Below are positions 44,700 to 57,200 of a stretch of 64,000 nt of DNA, piece by piece (position 1 is the first letter of the stretch; every line of letters starts with the position of its first letter). Both the position numbers and the translations under genes were made by a program. Origin of the DNA: Bufo bufo (Eukaryota; Chordata; Amphibia; Anura; Bufonidae). The stretch covers positions 116,081,295 through 116,145,294 of the forward strand of contig NC_053397.1 of assembly GCF_905171765.1 (NCBI RefSeq), read 5' to 3'. Under the pieces are notes generated by a model. The model was not told where the DNA came from. It made no database searches and saw nothing but the letters and a program-made list of their open reading frames with translations.

Positions 44700-45015
44700 C
44701 CAAGTGTATTTAACCATCGATAGTGTGGTTATTTTGTGCTATATCCTACATCAGCTGCAGGCTGAGCCTGTGTCACCGAAGTGCATTTAACCATCAACAG
44801 TCTGGTTATTTTTTGGCCATATACTACATCAGCTGCAGGCTGAGCCTGTTTCACCCAAGTGCATTTAACCATCAACAGTCTGATTATTTTTTGGCCATAT
44901 ACTACATCAGCTGCAGGCTGAACCTGTGTCACCGAAGTGCATTTAACCATCAACAGTCTGGTTATTTTTTGGCCATATATTACATCAGGGGCAAGTTGAG
45001 CCTGTCACCCAGCGC
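44700..45015 (+). repeat. About 79-bp tandem repeat
   Basis: Four units with TTTAACCATCAACAGTCTGG, TTGGCCATATACTACATCAG and GCTGCAGGCTGAGCCTGT. The first and last are diverged. Confidence 0.9.
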
Positions 45016-46330
45016 CTAAAAAATAGACCTGACATTTCTATTCAACCAAATCTGCACAGTTTTAGCTGGTCAAGTTATTTGTAGTGACCGTCAAAGCAGA
45101 CTTTTTGTTCTGGGTTGAAAAAGCATTCCCAAATTTGCCATTCTGAAAATAACTAGTTTGTGGTATTTCAGGCCTACTTGAAATCTATCCCAAAAAGAAA
45201 ATCTTACATTGAAGTTATTGATAGTATCATTCAGAAAAACCTAAGACACACGCTAGCGTTCTGATAGAAGTGTCATTCTGTGATTAAACCTATAACTGTC
45301 ACACAGCGCAAAAAAAAACAGGTCTCACATCTCTATTCAACCAAATCTGCACAGTTTTAGCTGGTCAAGTTATTTGTAGTGACCGTCAAAGCAGACTTTT
45401 TGTTCTGGGTTGAAAAAGCATTCCCAAATTTGCCATTCTGAAAATAACTAGTTTGTGGTATTTCAGGCCTACTTGAAATCTATCCCAAAAAGAAAATCTT
45501 ACATTGAAGTTATTGATAGTGTCATTCAGAAAAACCTAAGACACACGCTAGCGTGCTGATAGAAGTGTCATTCTGTGATTAAACCTATAACTGTCACACA
45601 GCGCAAAAAAAAAACAGGTCTCACATCTCTATTCAACCAAATCTGCACAGTTTTAGCTGGTCAAGTTATTTGTAGTGACCGTCAAAGCAGACTTTTTGTT
45701 CTGGGTTGAAAAAGCATTCCCAAATTTGCCATTCTGAAAATAACTAGTTTGTGGTATTTCAGGCCTACTTGAAATCTATCCCAAAAAGAAAATCTTACAT
45801 TGAAGTTATTGATAGTGTCATTCAGAAAAACCTAAGACACACGCTAGCGTGCTGATAGAAGTGTCATTCTGTGATTAAACCTATAACTGTCACACAGCGC
45901 AAAAAAAAACAGGTCTCACATCTCTATTCAACCAAATCTCCACAGTTTTAGCTGGTCAAGTTATTTGTAGTGACCGTCAAAGCAGACTTTTTGTTCTGGG
46001 TTGAAAAAGCATTCCCAAATTTGCCATTCTGAAAATAACTAGTTTGTGGTATTTCAGGCCTACTTGAAATCTATCCCAAAAAGAAAATCTTACATTGAAG
46101 TTATTGATAGTATCATTCAGAAAAACCTAAGACACACGCTAGCGTGCTGATAGAAGTGTCATTCTGTGATTAAACCTATAACTGTCACACAGCGCAAAAA
46201 AAAACAGGTCTCACATCTCTATTCAACCAAATCTGCAGTTTTAGCTGGTCAAGTTATTTGTAGTGACCGTAAAAGCAGACTTTTTGTTCTGGGTTGAAAA
46301 AGCATTCCCAAATTTGCCATTCTCAAAATT
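45016..46330 (+). repeat. About 295-bp tandem repeat, nearly identical units
   Basis: The phrase TTTAGCTGGTCAAGTTATTT starts at 45061, 45356, 45652, 45947 and 46240. Units contain CAGACTTTTTGTTCTGGGTT and ACACACGCTAGCGT and differ at very few bases, so the array expanded recently. It ends next to the transposase coding region. Confidence 0.95.
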
Positions 46331-46352
46331 GTGGTGAACGGGAACATCTAAT

Positions 46353-49300
46353 AAGGGACGCGGACGTGGACATGGTCGTGGTGGTGTTAGTGGACCCTCT
46401 GGTGCTGGGAGAGGACGTGGCCGTTCTGCCACAGCCACACGTCCTAGTGAACCAACTACCTCAGGTCCCAGTAGCCAGCAGAATTTACAGCGATATTTGG
46501 TGGGGCCCAATGCCGTTCTAAGGATGGTAAGGCCTGAGCAGGTACAGGCATTAGTCAATTGGGTGGCCGACAGTGGATCCAGCACGTTCACATTATCTCC
46601 CACCCAGTCTTCTGCAGAAAGCGCACAGATGGCGCATGAAAACCAAGCCCATCGGTCTGTCACATCACCCCCATGCATATCAGGGAAACTGTCTGAGCCT
46701 CAAGTTATGCAGCAGTCTCTTATGCTGTTTGAAGACTCTGCTGCCAGGGTTTCCCAAAGGCATCCACCTAGCCCTTCCCCAGGGGTGGAAGAGATAGAAT
46801 GCACTAACGCACAACCACTTATTTTTCCTGATGATGAGGACATGGGAATACCACCTCAGCACGTCTCTGATGATGACGAAACACAGGTGCCAACTGCTGC
46901 GTCTTTCTGCAGTGTTCAGACTGAACAGGAGGTCAGGGATCAAGACTGGGTGGAAGACGATGCAGGGGACGATGAGGTCCTAGACCCCACATGGAATGAA
47001 GGTCGTGCCACTGACTTTTTACAGTTCGGAGGAAGAGGCAGTGGTGAGACCGAGCCAACAGCGTAGCAAAAGAGGGAGCAGTGGGAAAAATCAGAACACC
47101 CGCCGCCAAGAGACTCCGCCTGCTACTGACCGCCGCCATCTGGGACCGAGCACCCCAAAGGCAGCTTCAAGGAGTTCCCTGGCATGGCACTTCTTCAAAC
47201 AATGTGCTGACGACAAGACCCGAGTGGTTTGCACGCTGTGCCATCAGAGCCTGAAGCGAGGCATTAACGTTCTGAACCTTAGCACAACCTGCATGACCAG
47301 GCACCTGCATGCAAAGCATGAACTGCAGTGGAGTAAACACCTTAAAAACAAGGAAGTCACTCAGGCTCCCCCTGCTACATCTTCTGCTGCTGCCGCCTCG
47401 GCCTCTTCTGCTGCTGCTGCCGCCGCCTCGGCCTCTTCCTCCGCCTCTGGAGGAACGTTGGCACCTGCCGCCCAGCAAACATGGGATGTACCACCAACAC
47501 CACCACCTGCGTCACCAAGCATCTCAACCATGTCACATGGCAGCGTTCAGCTCTCCATCTCACAAACATTTGAGAGAAAGCGTAAATTCTCACCTAGCCA
47601 CCCTCGATCCCTGGCCCTGAATGCCAGCATTTCTAAACTACTGGCCTATGAAATGCTGTCATTTAGGCTGGTGGACACACACAGCTTCAAACAGCTCATG
47701 TCACTTGCTGTCCCACAGTATGTTGTTCCCAGCCGCCACTACTTCTCTAAGAGAGCCGTGCCTTCCCTGCACAAACAAGTGTCGATAAAATCAAGTGTGC
47801 ACTGCGCAACGCCATCTGTGGCAAGGTCCACCTAACCACAGATACGTGGACCAGTAAGCACGGCCAGGGACGTTATATCTCCCTAACTGCACACTGGGTA
47901 AATGTAGTGGCGGCTGGGCCCCAGGCGGAGAACTATTTGGCGCACGTCCTTCCGCCGCCAAGGATCGCAGGGCAACATTCTTTGCCTCCTGTCTCCTCCT
48001 CCTCCTACTCAGCTTCCTCCTCCTCTTCTTCCACCTGCTCATCCAGTCAGCCACACACCTTCACCACCAACTTCAGCACAGCACGGGGTAAACGTCAGCA
48101 GGCCATTCTGAAACTCATATGTTTGGGGGACAGGCCCCACACCGCACAGGAGTTGTGGCGGGGTATAGAACAACAGACCGACGAGTGGTTGCTGCCGGTG
48201 AGCCTCAAGCCCGGCCTGGTGGTGTGCGATAATGGGCGAAATCTCGTTGCAGCTCTGGGACTAGCCGGTTTGACGCACATCCCTTGCCTGGCGCATGTGC
48301 TGAATTTGGTGGTGCAGAAGTTCATTCGCAACTACCCCGACATGTCAGAGCTGCTGCATAAAGTGCGGGCCGTCTGTTCGCGCTTCCGTCGTTCACACCC
48401 TGCCGCTGCTCGCCTGTCTGCGCTGCAGCGTAACTTCGGCCTTCCCGCTCACCGCCTCATATGCGACGTGCCCACCAGGTGGAACTCCACCTTGCATATG
48501 CTGGACAGACTGTGCGAGCAGCAGCAGGCCATAGTGGAGTTTCAGCTGCAGCACGCACGGGTCAGTCGCACTGCGGATCAGACCCACTTCACCACCAATG
48601 ACTGGGCCTCCATGCGAGACCTGTGTGCCCTGTTGCGCTGTTTCGAGTACTCCACCAACATGGCCAGTGGCGATGACGCCGTTATCAGCGTTACAATACC
48701 ACTTCTATGTCTCCTTGAGAAAACACTTAGGGCGGTGATGGAAGAGGAGGTGGCCCAGGAGGAAGAGGAGGAAGAGGGGTCATTTTTAGCACTTTCAGGC
48801 CAGTCTCTTCAAAGTGACTCAGAGGGAGGTTTTTTGCAACACCAGAGGCCAGGTACAAATGTGGCCAGACAGGGCCCACTACTGGAGGACGAGGAGGACG
48901 AGGATGAGGAGGAGGTGGAGGAGGATGAGGATGAAGCATGTTCACAGCGGGGTGGCACCCAAAGCAGCTCGGGCCCATCACTGGTGCGTGGCTGGGGGGA
49001 AACACAGGACGATAACGATTCGCCTCCCACAGAGGACAGCTTGTCCTTACCTCTGGGCAGCCTGGCACACATGAGCGACTACATGCTGCAGTGCCTGCGC
49101 AACGACAGCAGAGTTGCCCACATTTTAACGTGTGCAGACTACTGGGTTGCCACCCTGCTGGATCCCCGGTACAAAGACAATGTGCCCACCTTACTTCCTA
49201 CACTGGAGCGTGATAGGAAGATGCGCGAGTACAAGCGCACGTTGGTAGACGCGCTACTGAGAGCATTCCCAAATGTCACAGGGGAACCAGTGGAAGCCCA

Positions 49301-49763
49301 AGGCGAAGGCAGAGGAGGAGCAAGAGGTCGCCAACGCAGCTGTGTCACGGCCAGCTCCTCTGAGGGCAGGGTTAGCATGGCAGAGATGTGGAAAAGTTTT
49401 GTCACCACGCCACAGCTAACTGCACCACCTCCTGATACGGAACGTGTTAGCAGGAGGCAACATTTCACTAACATGGTGGAACAGTACCTGTGCACACCCC
49501 TCCACGTACTGACTGATGGTTCGGCCCCATTCAACTTCTGGGTCTCCAAATTGTCCACGTGGCCAGAGCTAGCCTTTTATGCCTTGGAGGTGCTGGCCTG
49601 CCCGGCAGCCAGCGTTTTGTCTGAACGTGTATTCAGCATGGCAGGGGGCGTCATTACAGACAAACGCAGCCGCCTGTCTACAGCCAATGTGGACAAGCTG
49701 ACGTTAATAAAAATGAACCAGGCATGGATCCCACAGGACCTGTCCATCCCTTGTGCAGATTAG
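46353..49763 (+). pseudogene. hAT transposase with BED finger, two 1-nt frameshifts (inner element)
   Basis: The open frame starts after a stop at 46335. It begins with a GRGRGHGRGG arginine-glycine region without its own ATG, so a short upstream exon is likely. Next come an acidic region and a BED zinc finger (about 47165-47330: SLAWHFFKQCADDKTRVVC, TLCHQSLKRG and a RHLHAKH end). A serine/alanine-rich linker and the RNase H-like core follow. The first aspartate is in LTTDTWTS (about 47832), the second in VVCDNGRNLVAALG (48228), and VPTRWNSTLHML comes after them. Long acidic runs (48735-48945) lie in the insertion domain. The C-terminal dimerisation domain has LACPAASVLSERVFSMAGG and RLSTANVDKL. 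Against the outer copy there is a +1 shift at about 47016-47024 and a -1 at about 47784. The frame is otherwise open to 49763. Confidence 0.86.
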
Positions 49764-49879
49764 ATATTAACTACCTCCCCTTAACAATATATTATTCTAC
49801 TCCAGGGCACTTCCTCATTCAATACTATTTTTAATTTCATTTTACCATTATATTGTGGGGCAACCCAAAGTTGAATGAA
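49764..49879 (+). other. 3' sequence of the inner transposase gene
   Basis: Short AT-rich stretch between the stop codon and the tandem array. No clear poly(A) signal was picked out. Confidence 0.5.
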
Positions 49880-52380
49880 CCTCTCCTCTGTCTGGGTGCC
49901 GGGGCCTAAATGTGTGACAGTGGCCTGTTCCAGTGGTGGGTGACGTGAAGCCTGATTCTCTGCTATGACATGAATACAGATTTTGCGCTGACATAAGGCC
50001 AGATTCTCTGTTACGGGACCTCTCTCCTCTGCCTGGGTGCCTGGGCCTAAATGTGTGACAGGGGCCTGTTTCAGTGGTGGGTGACGTGATGCCTGATTCT
50101 CTGCTATGACATGAAGACAGATTCTGTGCTGACATAAGGCCAGATTCTCTGTTACAGGACCTCTCTCCTCTGTCTGGGTGCCGAGGCCTAAATGTGTGAC
50201 AGTGGCCTGTTCCAGTGGTGGGTGACGTGAAGCTTGATTCTCTGCTATGACATGAAGACTGATTCTGCGCTGACATAAGGCCAGATTCTCTGTTACGGGA
50301 CCTCTCTCCTCTGCCTGGGTGCCTGGGCCTAAATGTGTGACAGTGGCCTGTTCCAGTGGTGGGTGACGTGATGCCTGATTCTCTGCTATGACATGAAGAC
50401 AGATTCTGTGCTGACATAAGGCCAGATTCTCTGTTACAGGACCTCTCTCCTCTGTCTGGGTGCCGAGGCCTAAATGTGTGACAGTGGCCTGTTCCAGTGG
50501 TGGGTGACGTGAAGCTTGATTCTCTGCTATGACATGAAGACTGATTCTGCGCTGACATAAGGCCAGATTCTCTGTTACGGGACCTCTCTCCTCTGCCTGG
50601 GTGCCTGGGCCTAAATGTGTGACAGTGGCCTGTTCCAGTGGTGGGTGACGTGATGCCTGATTCTCTGCTATGACATGAAGACAGATTCTGTGCTGACATA
50701 AGGCCAGATTCTCTGTTACAGGACCTCTCTCCTCTGTCTGGGTGCCGGGGCCTAAGTGTGTGACAGTGGCCTGTTCCAGTGGTGGGTGACGTGAAGCTTG
50801 ATTCTCTGCTATGACATGAAGACAGATTCTGCGCTGACATAAGGCCAGATTCTCTGTTACGGGACCGCTCTCCTCTGTCTGGGTGCCGGGGCCTAAATGT
50901 GTGACAGTGGCCTGTTCCAGTGGTGGGTGACGTGAAGCCTGATTCTCTGCTATGACATGAATACAGATTCTGCGCTGACATAAGGCCAGATTCTCTGTTA
51001 CGGGACCTCTCTCCTCTGCCTGGGTGCCTGGGCCTAAATGTGTGACAGTGGCCTGTTCCAGTGGTGGCTGACGTGAAGCCTGATTCTCTGCTATGACATG
51101 AAGACAGATTCTGCGCTGACATAAGGCCAGATTCTCTGTCACGGGACCGCTCTCCTCTGTCTGGGTGCCGGGGCCTAAATGTGTGACATTGGCCTGTTCC
51201 AGTGGTGGGTGACGTGAAGCCTGATTCTCTGCTATGACATGAATACAGATTCTGCGCTGACATAAGGCCAGATTCTCTGTTACGGGACCTCTCTCCTCTG
51301 CCTGGGTGCCTGGGCCTAAATGTGTGACAGTGGCCTGTTCCAGTGGTGGCTGACGTGAAGCCTGATTCTCTGCTATGACATGAAGACAGATTCTGCGCTG
51401 ACATAAGGCCAGATTCTCTGTTACGGGACCGCTCTCCTCTGTCTGGGTGCCGGGGCCTAAATGTGTGACAGTGGCCTGTTCCAGTGGTGGGTGACGTGAA
51501 GCCTGATTCTCTGCTATGACATGAATACAGATTCTGCGCTGACATAAGGCCAGATTCTCTGTTACGGGACCTCTCTCCTCTGCCTGGGTGCCTGGGCCTA
51601 AATGTGTGACAGTGGCCTGTTCCAGTGGTGGGTGACGTGAAGCCTGATTCTCTGCTATGACATGAATACAGATTCTGCGCTGACATAAGGCCAGATTCTC
51701 TGTTACGGGACCTCTCTCCTCTGCCTGGGTGCCTGGGCCTAAATGTGTGACAGTGGCCTGTTCCAGTGGTGGGTGACGTGAAGCCTGATTCTCTGCTATG
51801 ACATTAAGACAGATTCTGTGCTGACATAAGGCCAGATTCTCTGTTACGGGACCTCTCTCCTCTGCCTGGGTCTAAATGTGTGACAGTGGCCTGTTCCAGT
51901 GGTGGGTGACGTGATGCCTGATTCTCTGCTATGACATGAAGACAGATTCTGTGCTGACATAAGGCCAGATTCTCTGTTACAGGACCTCTCTCCTCTGTCT
52001 GGGTGCCGGGGCTTAAATGTGTGACAGTGGCCTGTTCCAGTGGTGGGTGACGTGAAGCTTGATTCTCTGCTATGACATGAAGACAGATTCTGCGCTGACA
52101 TAAGGCCAGATTCTCTGTTACGGGACCGCTCTCCTCTGTCTGGGTGCCGGGGCCTAAATGTGTGACAGTGGCCTGTTCCAGTGGTGGGTGACGTGAAGCC
52201 TGATTCTCTGCTATGACATGAAGACTGATTCTGCGCTGACATGAAGCCAGATTCTCTGCTATGGCATGAAGAGACTGATTCTCTGCTGACATGGAGCCAG
52301 ATTCTTTGCTATGGCATGAAGAGACTGATTCTCTGCTGACGTGAAGCCAGATTCTCTGCTATGGGACCTCTGTCCAATTG
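49880..52380 (+). repeat. 141-bp tandem array with two-unit higher order
   Basis: About 17 units. GGACC-TCTCTCCTCTG starts recur near 50015, 50156, 50297, 50438 and 50579, so the unit is about 141 bp. Alternate units differ in the same places (GCCTGGGTGCCTGGG versus GTCTGGGTGCCGAGG, GATGCCTG versus GAAGCTTG), giving a 282-bp higher-order period in the left half. 141 is a multiple of three, so long minus-strand frames of 47-residue repeats appear. I do not treat them as genes. The outer element has a short, diverged counterpart at about 57950-58170. Confidence 0.93.
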
Positions 52381-52527
52381 ATATTGGTTCATTTTTATTT
52401 TTTTAATTTAAATTTTAATTCATTTCCCTATCCACATTTGTTTGCAGGGGATTTACCTACATGTTGCTGCCTTTTGCAGCCCTCTAGCTCTTTCCTGGGC
52501 TGTTTTACAGCCTTTTTAGTGCCCAAA

Positions 52528-52666
52528 AGTTCGGGTCCCCATTGACTTCAATGGGGTTCGGGTTCGGGACGAAGTTCGGGTCGGGTTCGGATCCCGAACC
52601 CGAACATTTCCGGGAAGTTCGGCCGAACTTCTCGAACCCGAACATCCAGGTGTTCGCTCAACTCTA
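52528..52666 (+). promoter_or_regulatory. Subterminal GTTCGGG repeats of the inner hAT
   Basis: Several direct and inverted GTTCGGG/CCCGAAC copies lie within about 130 bp of the right terminus. A similar cluster is at 44190-44290 and, for the outer element, at 37885-37975 and 58930-58990. hAT transposases bind such subterminal motifs. Confidence 0.6.
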
Positions 52667-52698
52667 TTTGTGAACCCTAACTATGAGGCAAACATCTA

Positions 52699-54261
52699 CA
52701 GGGAGTGCAGAATTATTAGGCAAGTTGTATTTTCGAGGATTAATTTTATTATTGAACAACAACCATGTTCTCAATGAACCCAAAAAACTCATTAATATCA
52801 AAGCTGAATATTTTTGGAAGTAGTTTTTAGTTTGTTTTTAGTTTTAGCTATTTTAGGGGGATATCTGTGTGTGCAGGTGACTATTACTGTGCATAATTAT
52901 TAGGCAACTTAACAAAAAACAAATATATACCCATTTCAATTATTTATTTTTACCAGTGAAACCAATATAACATCTCAACATTCACTAATATACATTTCTG
53001 ACATTCAAAAACAAAACAAAAACAAATCAGTGACCAATATAGCCACCTTTCTTTGCAAGGACACTCAAAAGCCTGCCATCCATGGATTCTGTCAGTGTTT
53101 TGATCTGTTCACCATCAACATTGCGTGCAGCAGCAACCACAGCCTCCCAGACACTGTTCAGAGAGGTGTACTGTTTTCCCTCCTTGTAAATCTCCCATTT
53201 GATGATGGACCACAAGTTCTCAATGGGGTTCAGATCAGGTGAACAAGGAGGCCATGTCATTAGATTTTCTTCTTTTATACCCTTTCTTGCCAGCCACGCT
53301 GTGGAGTACTTGGACGCGTGTGATGGAGCATTGTCCTGCATGAAAATCATGTTTTTCTTGAAGGATGCAGACTTCTTCCTGTACCACTGCTTGAAGAAGG
53401 TGTCTTCCAGAAACTAGCAGTAGGACTGGGAGTTGAGCTTGACTCCATCCTCAACCCGAAAAGGCCCCACAAGCTCATCTTTGATGATACCAGCCCAAAC
53501 CAGTACTCCACCTCCACCTTGCTGGCGTCTGAGTCGGACTGGAGCTCTCTGCCCTCTACCAATCCAGCCACGGGCCCATCCATCTGGCCCATCAAGACTC
53601 ACTCTCATTTCATCAGTCCATAAAACCTTAGAAAAATCAGTCTTGAGATATTTCTTGGCCCAGTCTTGACGTTTCAGCTTGTGTGTCTTGTTCAGTGGTG
53701 GTCGTCTTTCAGCCTTTCTTACCTTGGCCATGTCTCTGAGTATTGCACACCTTGTGCTTTTGGGCACTCCAGTGATGTTGCAGCTCTGAAATATGGCCAA
53801 ACTGGTGGCAAGTGGCATCTTGGCAGCTGCACGCTTGACTTTTCTCAGTTCATGGGCAGTTATTTTGCGCCTTGGTTTTTCCACACGCTTCTTGTGACCC
53901 TGTTGACTATTTTGAATGAAACGCTTGATTGTTCGATGATCACGCTTCAGAAGCTTTGCAATTTTAAGAGTGCTGCATCCCTCTGCAAGATATCTCACTA
54001 TTTTTGACTTTTCTGAGCCTGTCAAGTCCTTCTTTTGACCCATTTTGCCAAAGAAAAGGAAGTTGCCTAATAATTATGCACACCTAATATAGGGTGTTGA
54101 TGTCATTAGACCACACCCCTTCTCATTACAGAGATGCACATCACCTAATATGCTTAATTGGTAGTAGGCTTTCGAGCCTATACAGCTTGGAGTAAGACAA
54201 CATGCATAAAGAGGATGATGTGGTCAAAATACTCATTTGCCTAATAATTCTGCACGCAGTG
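52699..54261 (-). mobile_element. Tc1/mariner element, DD37E type, copy 3
   Basis: A 1,563-bp reverse-strand element between TA dinucleotides, sitting in the outer hAT just before its coding region (CATC-TA and TA-ATAAGGG on the two sides). Its 5' tip is CACTGCGTGCAG, as in copy 1. Confidence 0.92.
53027..54043 (-). pseudogene. Tc1/mariner transposase (DD37E), one nonsense codon
   Basis: Same 338-codon gene as copies 1 and 2. MGQKKDLTGSEKSKI to GGYIGH is in one frame, broken only by TAG at 53414-53416 (plus-strand CTA) where the other copies have CAG, just after SQSYC. The stop lies between the first catalytic aspartate (WTDEMRV) and the second (MQDNAPSHA). The codon-48 stop of copy 1 and the 4-bp deletion of copy 2 are both absent. 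Confidence 0.9.
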
Positions 54262-54263
54262 TA

Positions 54264-57200
54264 ATAAGGGACACGGTCATGGTCGCGGTGGTGGTGTTGG
54301 TGGAGCCTCTGGTGCAGGGAGAGGAGGTGGCTGTTCTGCCACAGCTACACGTCCTACTGAACCTACTACCTCAGGTCCCAGTAGTCACCAGAATCCGTTC
54401 TAAGGATGGTAAGGCCTGAGCAAGTACAGGCGCTAGTCAATTGGGTGGCCGACAGTGGATCCAGCATGTTTACATTATATCCCACCCAGTCTTCTGCAGA
54501 AAGCTCACAGGTGGCGCCTGAAATTAATGCCCATCAGTCTGTCACATCACCCCCATGCATATCGGGGAACCTGTCTGAGCCTCAAGTCATGCAGCAGTCT
54601 CTTATGCTGTTTGAAGACTCTGCTGGCAGGGTTTCCCAAGGGCATCCACCTAGCCCTTCCCCAGGGGTGGAAGACATAGAATGCACTGACGCACAACCAC
54701 TTATGTTTCCTGATGAGGACATGGGAATACCACCTCAGCATGTCTCTGATGACGAAACACAGGTGCCAATGGTGCGTCTTTCTTCAGTGTGCAGACCGAA
54801 AAGGAGGTCAGGGAGGAAGACGATGCAGGGGACGATGAGGTCCTAGACCCCACATGGAATGAAGGTCGTGCCACTGACTTTCAGAGTTCGGAGGAAGAGG
54901 CAGTGGTGAGACCGAGCCAACAGCGTAGAAAAAGCGGGAGCAGGGTGCAAAAGCAGAGCAGCCGTCGCCAAAACAGTTTGCCTGCTACTGGCCACTGTCA
55001 ACAGGGACCGAGCACACTAAAGGCAGCTTCAAGGAGTTCCCTCGCATGGCACTTCTTCACACAATGGGCTGACGACAAGACGCGAGTGGTTTACACGCTG
55101 TGCCATCAGAGCCTGAAGCAAGGCATTAACGTTGTGAACCTTAGCACAACCTGCATGACCAGGCATCTACATGCGAGACACGGGCTGCAGTGGAGTAAGC
55201 ACCTTCAAAACCAAGAAAGGGCTCAGGCCCCTCCTGCTCCCTCTTCTGCTGCTGCCTCGGCCTCTTCTTCCGCCTCTGGAAGAACGTTGGCACCTGCCGC
55301 CCAGCAAACAGAGGATGTGCCTCCAACAACTCCACCTCAGTCACCAAGCATCTCCACCATGTCACACGGAAGCGTTCAGCTTTCCATCTCACAAACCTTT
55401 GAGAGAAAGCGTAAATTTCCACCTAGCCACCCTCGATCCCTTGCCCTGAATGCCAGCATTTCTAAACTGCTGGCCTTTGAAATGCTGTCATTCAGGCTGG
55501 TGGAGACGGACAGCTTCAAACAGCTCATGTCGCTTGCTGTCCCACAGTACGTCATTCCCAGCCGCCACTACTTCTCCAGGAGAGCCGTGCCCTCCCTGCA
55601 CAACCAAATATCGGATAAAATCAAGTGTGCACTGCGCAACGCCATCTGTGGCAAGGTCCACCTAACCACAGATACGTGGACCAGTAAGCACGGCCAGGGA
55701 TGCTATATCTCCCTAACTGCACACTGGGAAAATGTAGTGGCGACTGGGCCCCAGGCGGAGAGCTGTTTGGCGCACGTCCTTCCGCCGCCAAGGATCGCAG
55801 GGCATCATTCTTTGCCTCCTGTTGCCTCCTCTTCCTACTCGGCTTCCTCCTCCTCTTCTACCACCTCCTCATCCAGTCAGCGACAGACCTTCACCACCAA
55901 CTTCAGTACAGCCAGGGGTAAACGTCAGCAGGCCATTCTGAAACTGATGTGTTTGGGGGACAGGCCCCACACCGCGCAGGAGTTGTGGCGGGGTATAGAA
56001 CAACAGATCTACGAGTGGTTGCTGCCAGTGGGCCTCAAGTCCGGCCTGGTGGTGTGCGATAATGGGCGAAATCTCGTTGCAGCTCTGGGACTAGCCGGTT
56101 TGACGCACATCCCTTGCCTGGGGCATGTGCTGAATTTGGTGGTGCAGAAATTCATTCACAACTACATGTCTGAGCTGCTGCATAAAGTGCGGGCCGTCTG
56201 TGCGCGCTTCCGGCGTTCTCATCCTGCCGCCGCTCAGCTGTCTGCTCTACAGCGTAACTTCGGCCTTCCCGCTCACCGCCTCATATGCGACGTGCCCACC
56301 AGGTGGAACTCCGCCTTGCACATGCTGGAGAGACTGTGCGAGCAGCAGCAGGCCATAGTGGAGTTTCAGCTGCAGCAAGCACGGGTGAGTCACACTGCGG
56401 AACAGCACCACTTCACCACCAATGACTGGGCCTGCATGCGAGACCTGTGTGCCCTGTTGCGCTGTTTCGAGTTCTCCACCAACATGGCCAGTGGCGATGA
56501 CGCCATTATCAGTGTTACAATACCACTTCTATGTCTCCTTGAGAAAACACTTAGGGCGATGATGGAAGAGGATGTGGCCCAGGACGAGGAGGAGGAAGAG
56601 GGGTCATCTCTAACACTTTCAGGACAGTCTTTTAGAAGTGGCTCAGAAAGAGGATTTTTGCAACAGCAGAGGCCAGGTACAAACTTGGCAAGCCAGGGCC
56701 CACTACTGGAGGAGGAGGAGGATGAGGAGGAGGAGCAGGAGGATGAGAATGAAGCATGTTTACAGTGGGGTGGTATCCAACGCAGCTCTGGCCCATCACT
56801 GGTGCGTGGCTGGGGGGATATGGAGGGCGCAGACCATACGCCTCCCACAGAGGACAGCTTGTCCTTACCTCTGGGCAGCCTGGCATACATGAGCGACTAC
56901 ATGCTGCAGTGCCTGCGCAACGACTGCAGAGTTGCCCACATTTTAACTACTGGGTGCCACCCTGCTGGATCCCCGTTACAAAGACAATGTGCCGTCCTTA
57001 ATTCCCTCACTGGAGCGTGATCGGAAGATGCACAACTACAGGCGCACGCTGGTAGACGCGCTCCTGAGACTGACGCCGGGGAGGAGGAAGAGGTTGCCAA
57101 CGCAGCTGTGTCAGTGCCAGCACCTCAGAAGGCAGGGTTAGCATGACCGACATGTGGAAAAGCTTTGTCACCTCGCCGCAACAACCGTCCCCAACTGCTG

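Larger units (their letters stand above)
44177..52666 (+). mobile_element. Inner hAT element, 8.5 kb
   Basis: Starts TAGGGATGAGCGAACCCGAA and ends with the inverse of TAGAGTTGAGCGAACACC. The 8-bp duplication TTTGTGAA lies at 44169-44176 and 52667-52674. Its layout parallels the outer element: subterminal GTTCGGG repeats, CCAAT/TATA block, tandem arrays, a BED-finger transposase gene, a 3' array and terminal repeats. It lies between the leader and the coding region of the outer element. No foreign insertion was seen inside it. Confidence 0.92.

Noticed and set aside
46241..46678. Minus-strand frame rich in proline and arginine opposite the hAT start
   Set aside because: Shadow of the arginine-glycine coding region. 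No homology seen.
47907..49763. Calling 47907-49763 an intact stand-alone transposase gene
   Set aside because: It starts at a GTG inside the catalytic domain. Upstream coding sequence continues after a frameshift, so it is the 3' part of a broken gene.
49781..52292. Very long minus-strand open frames (up to 612 codons) in repeated 47-residue units
   Set aside because: They arise because the 141-bp tandem unit is a multiple of three and lacks stops in more than one frame. Two overlapping frames are open at once, with no domain or start context.
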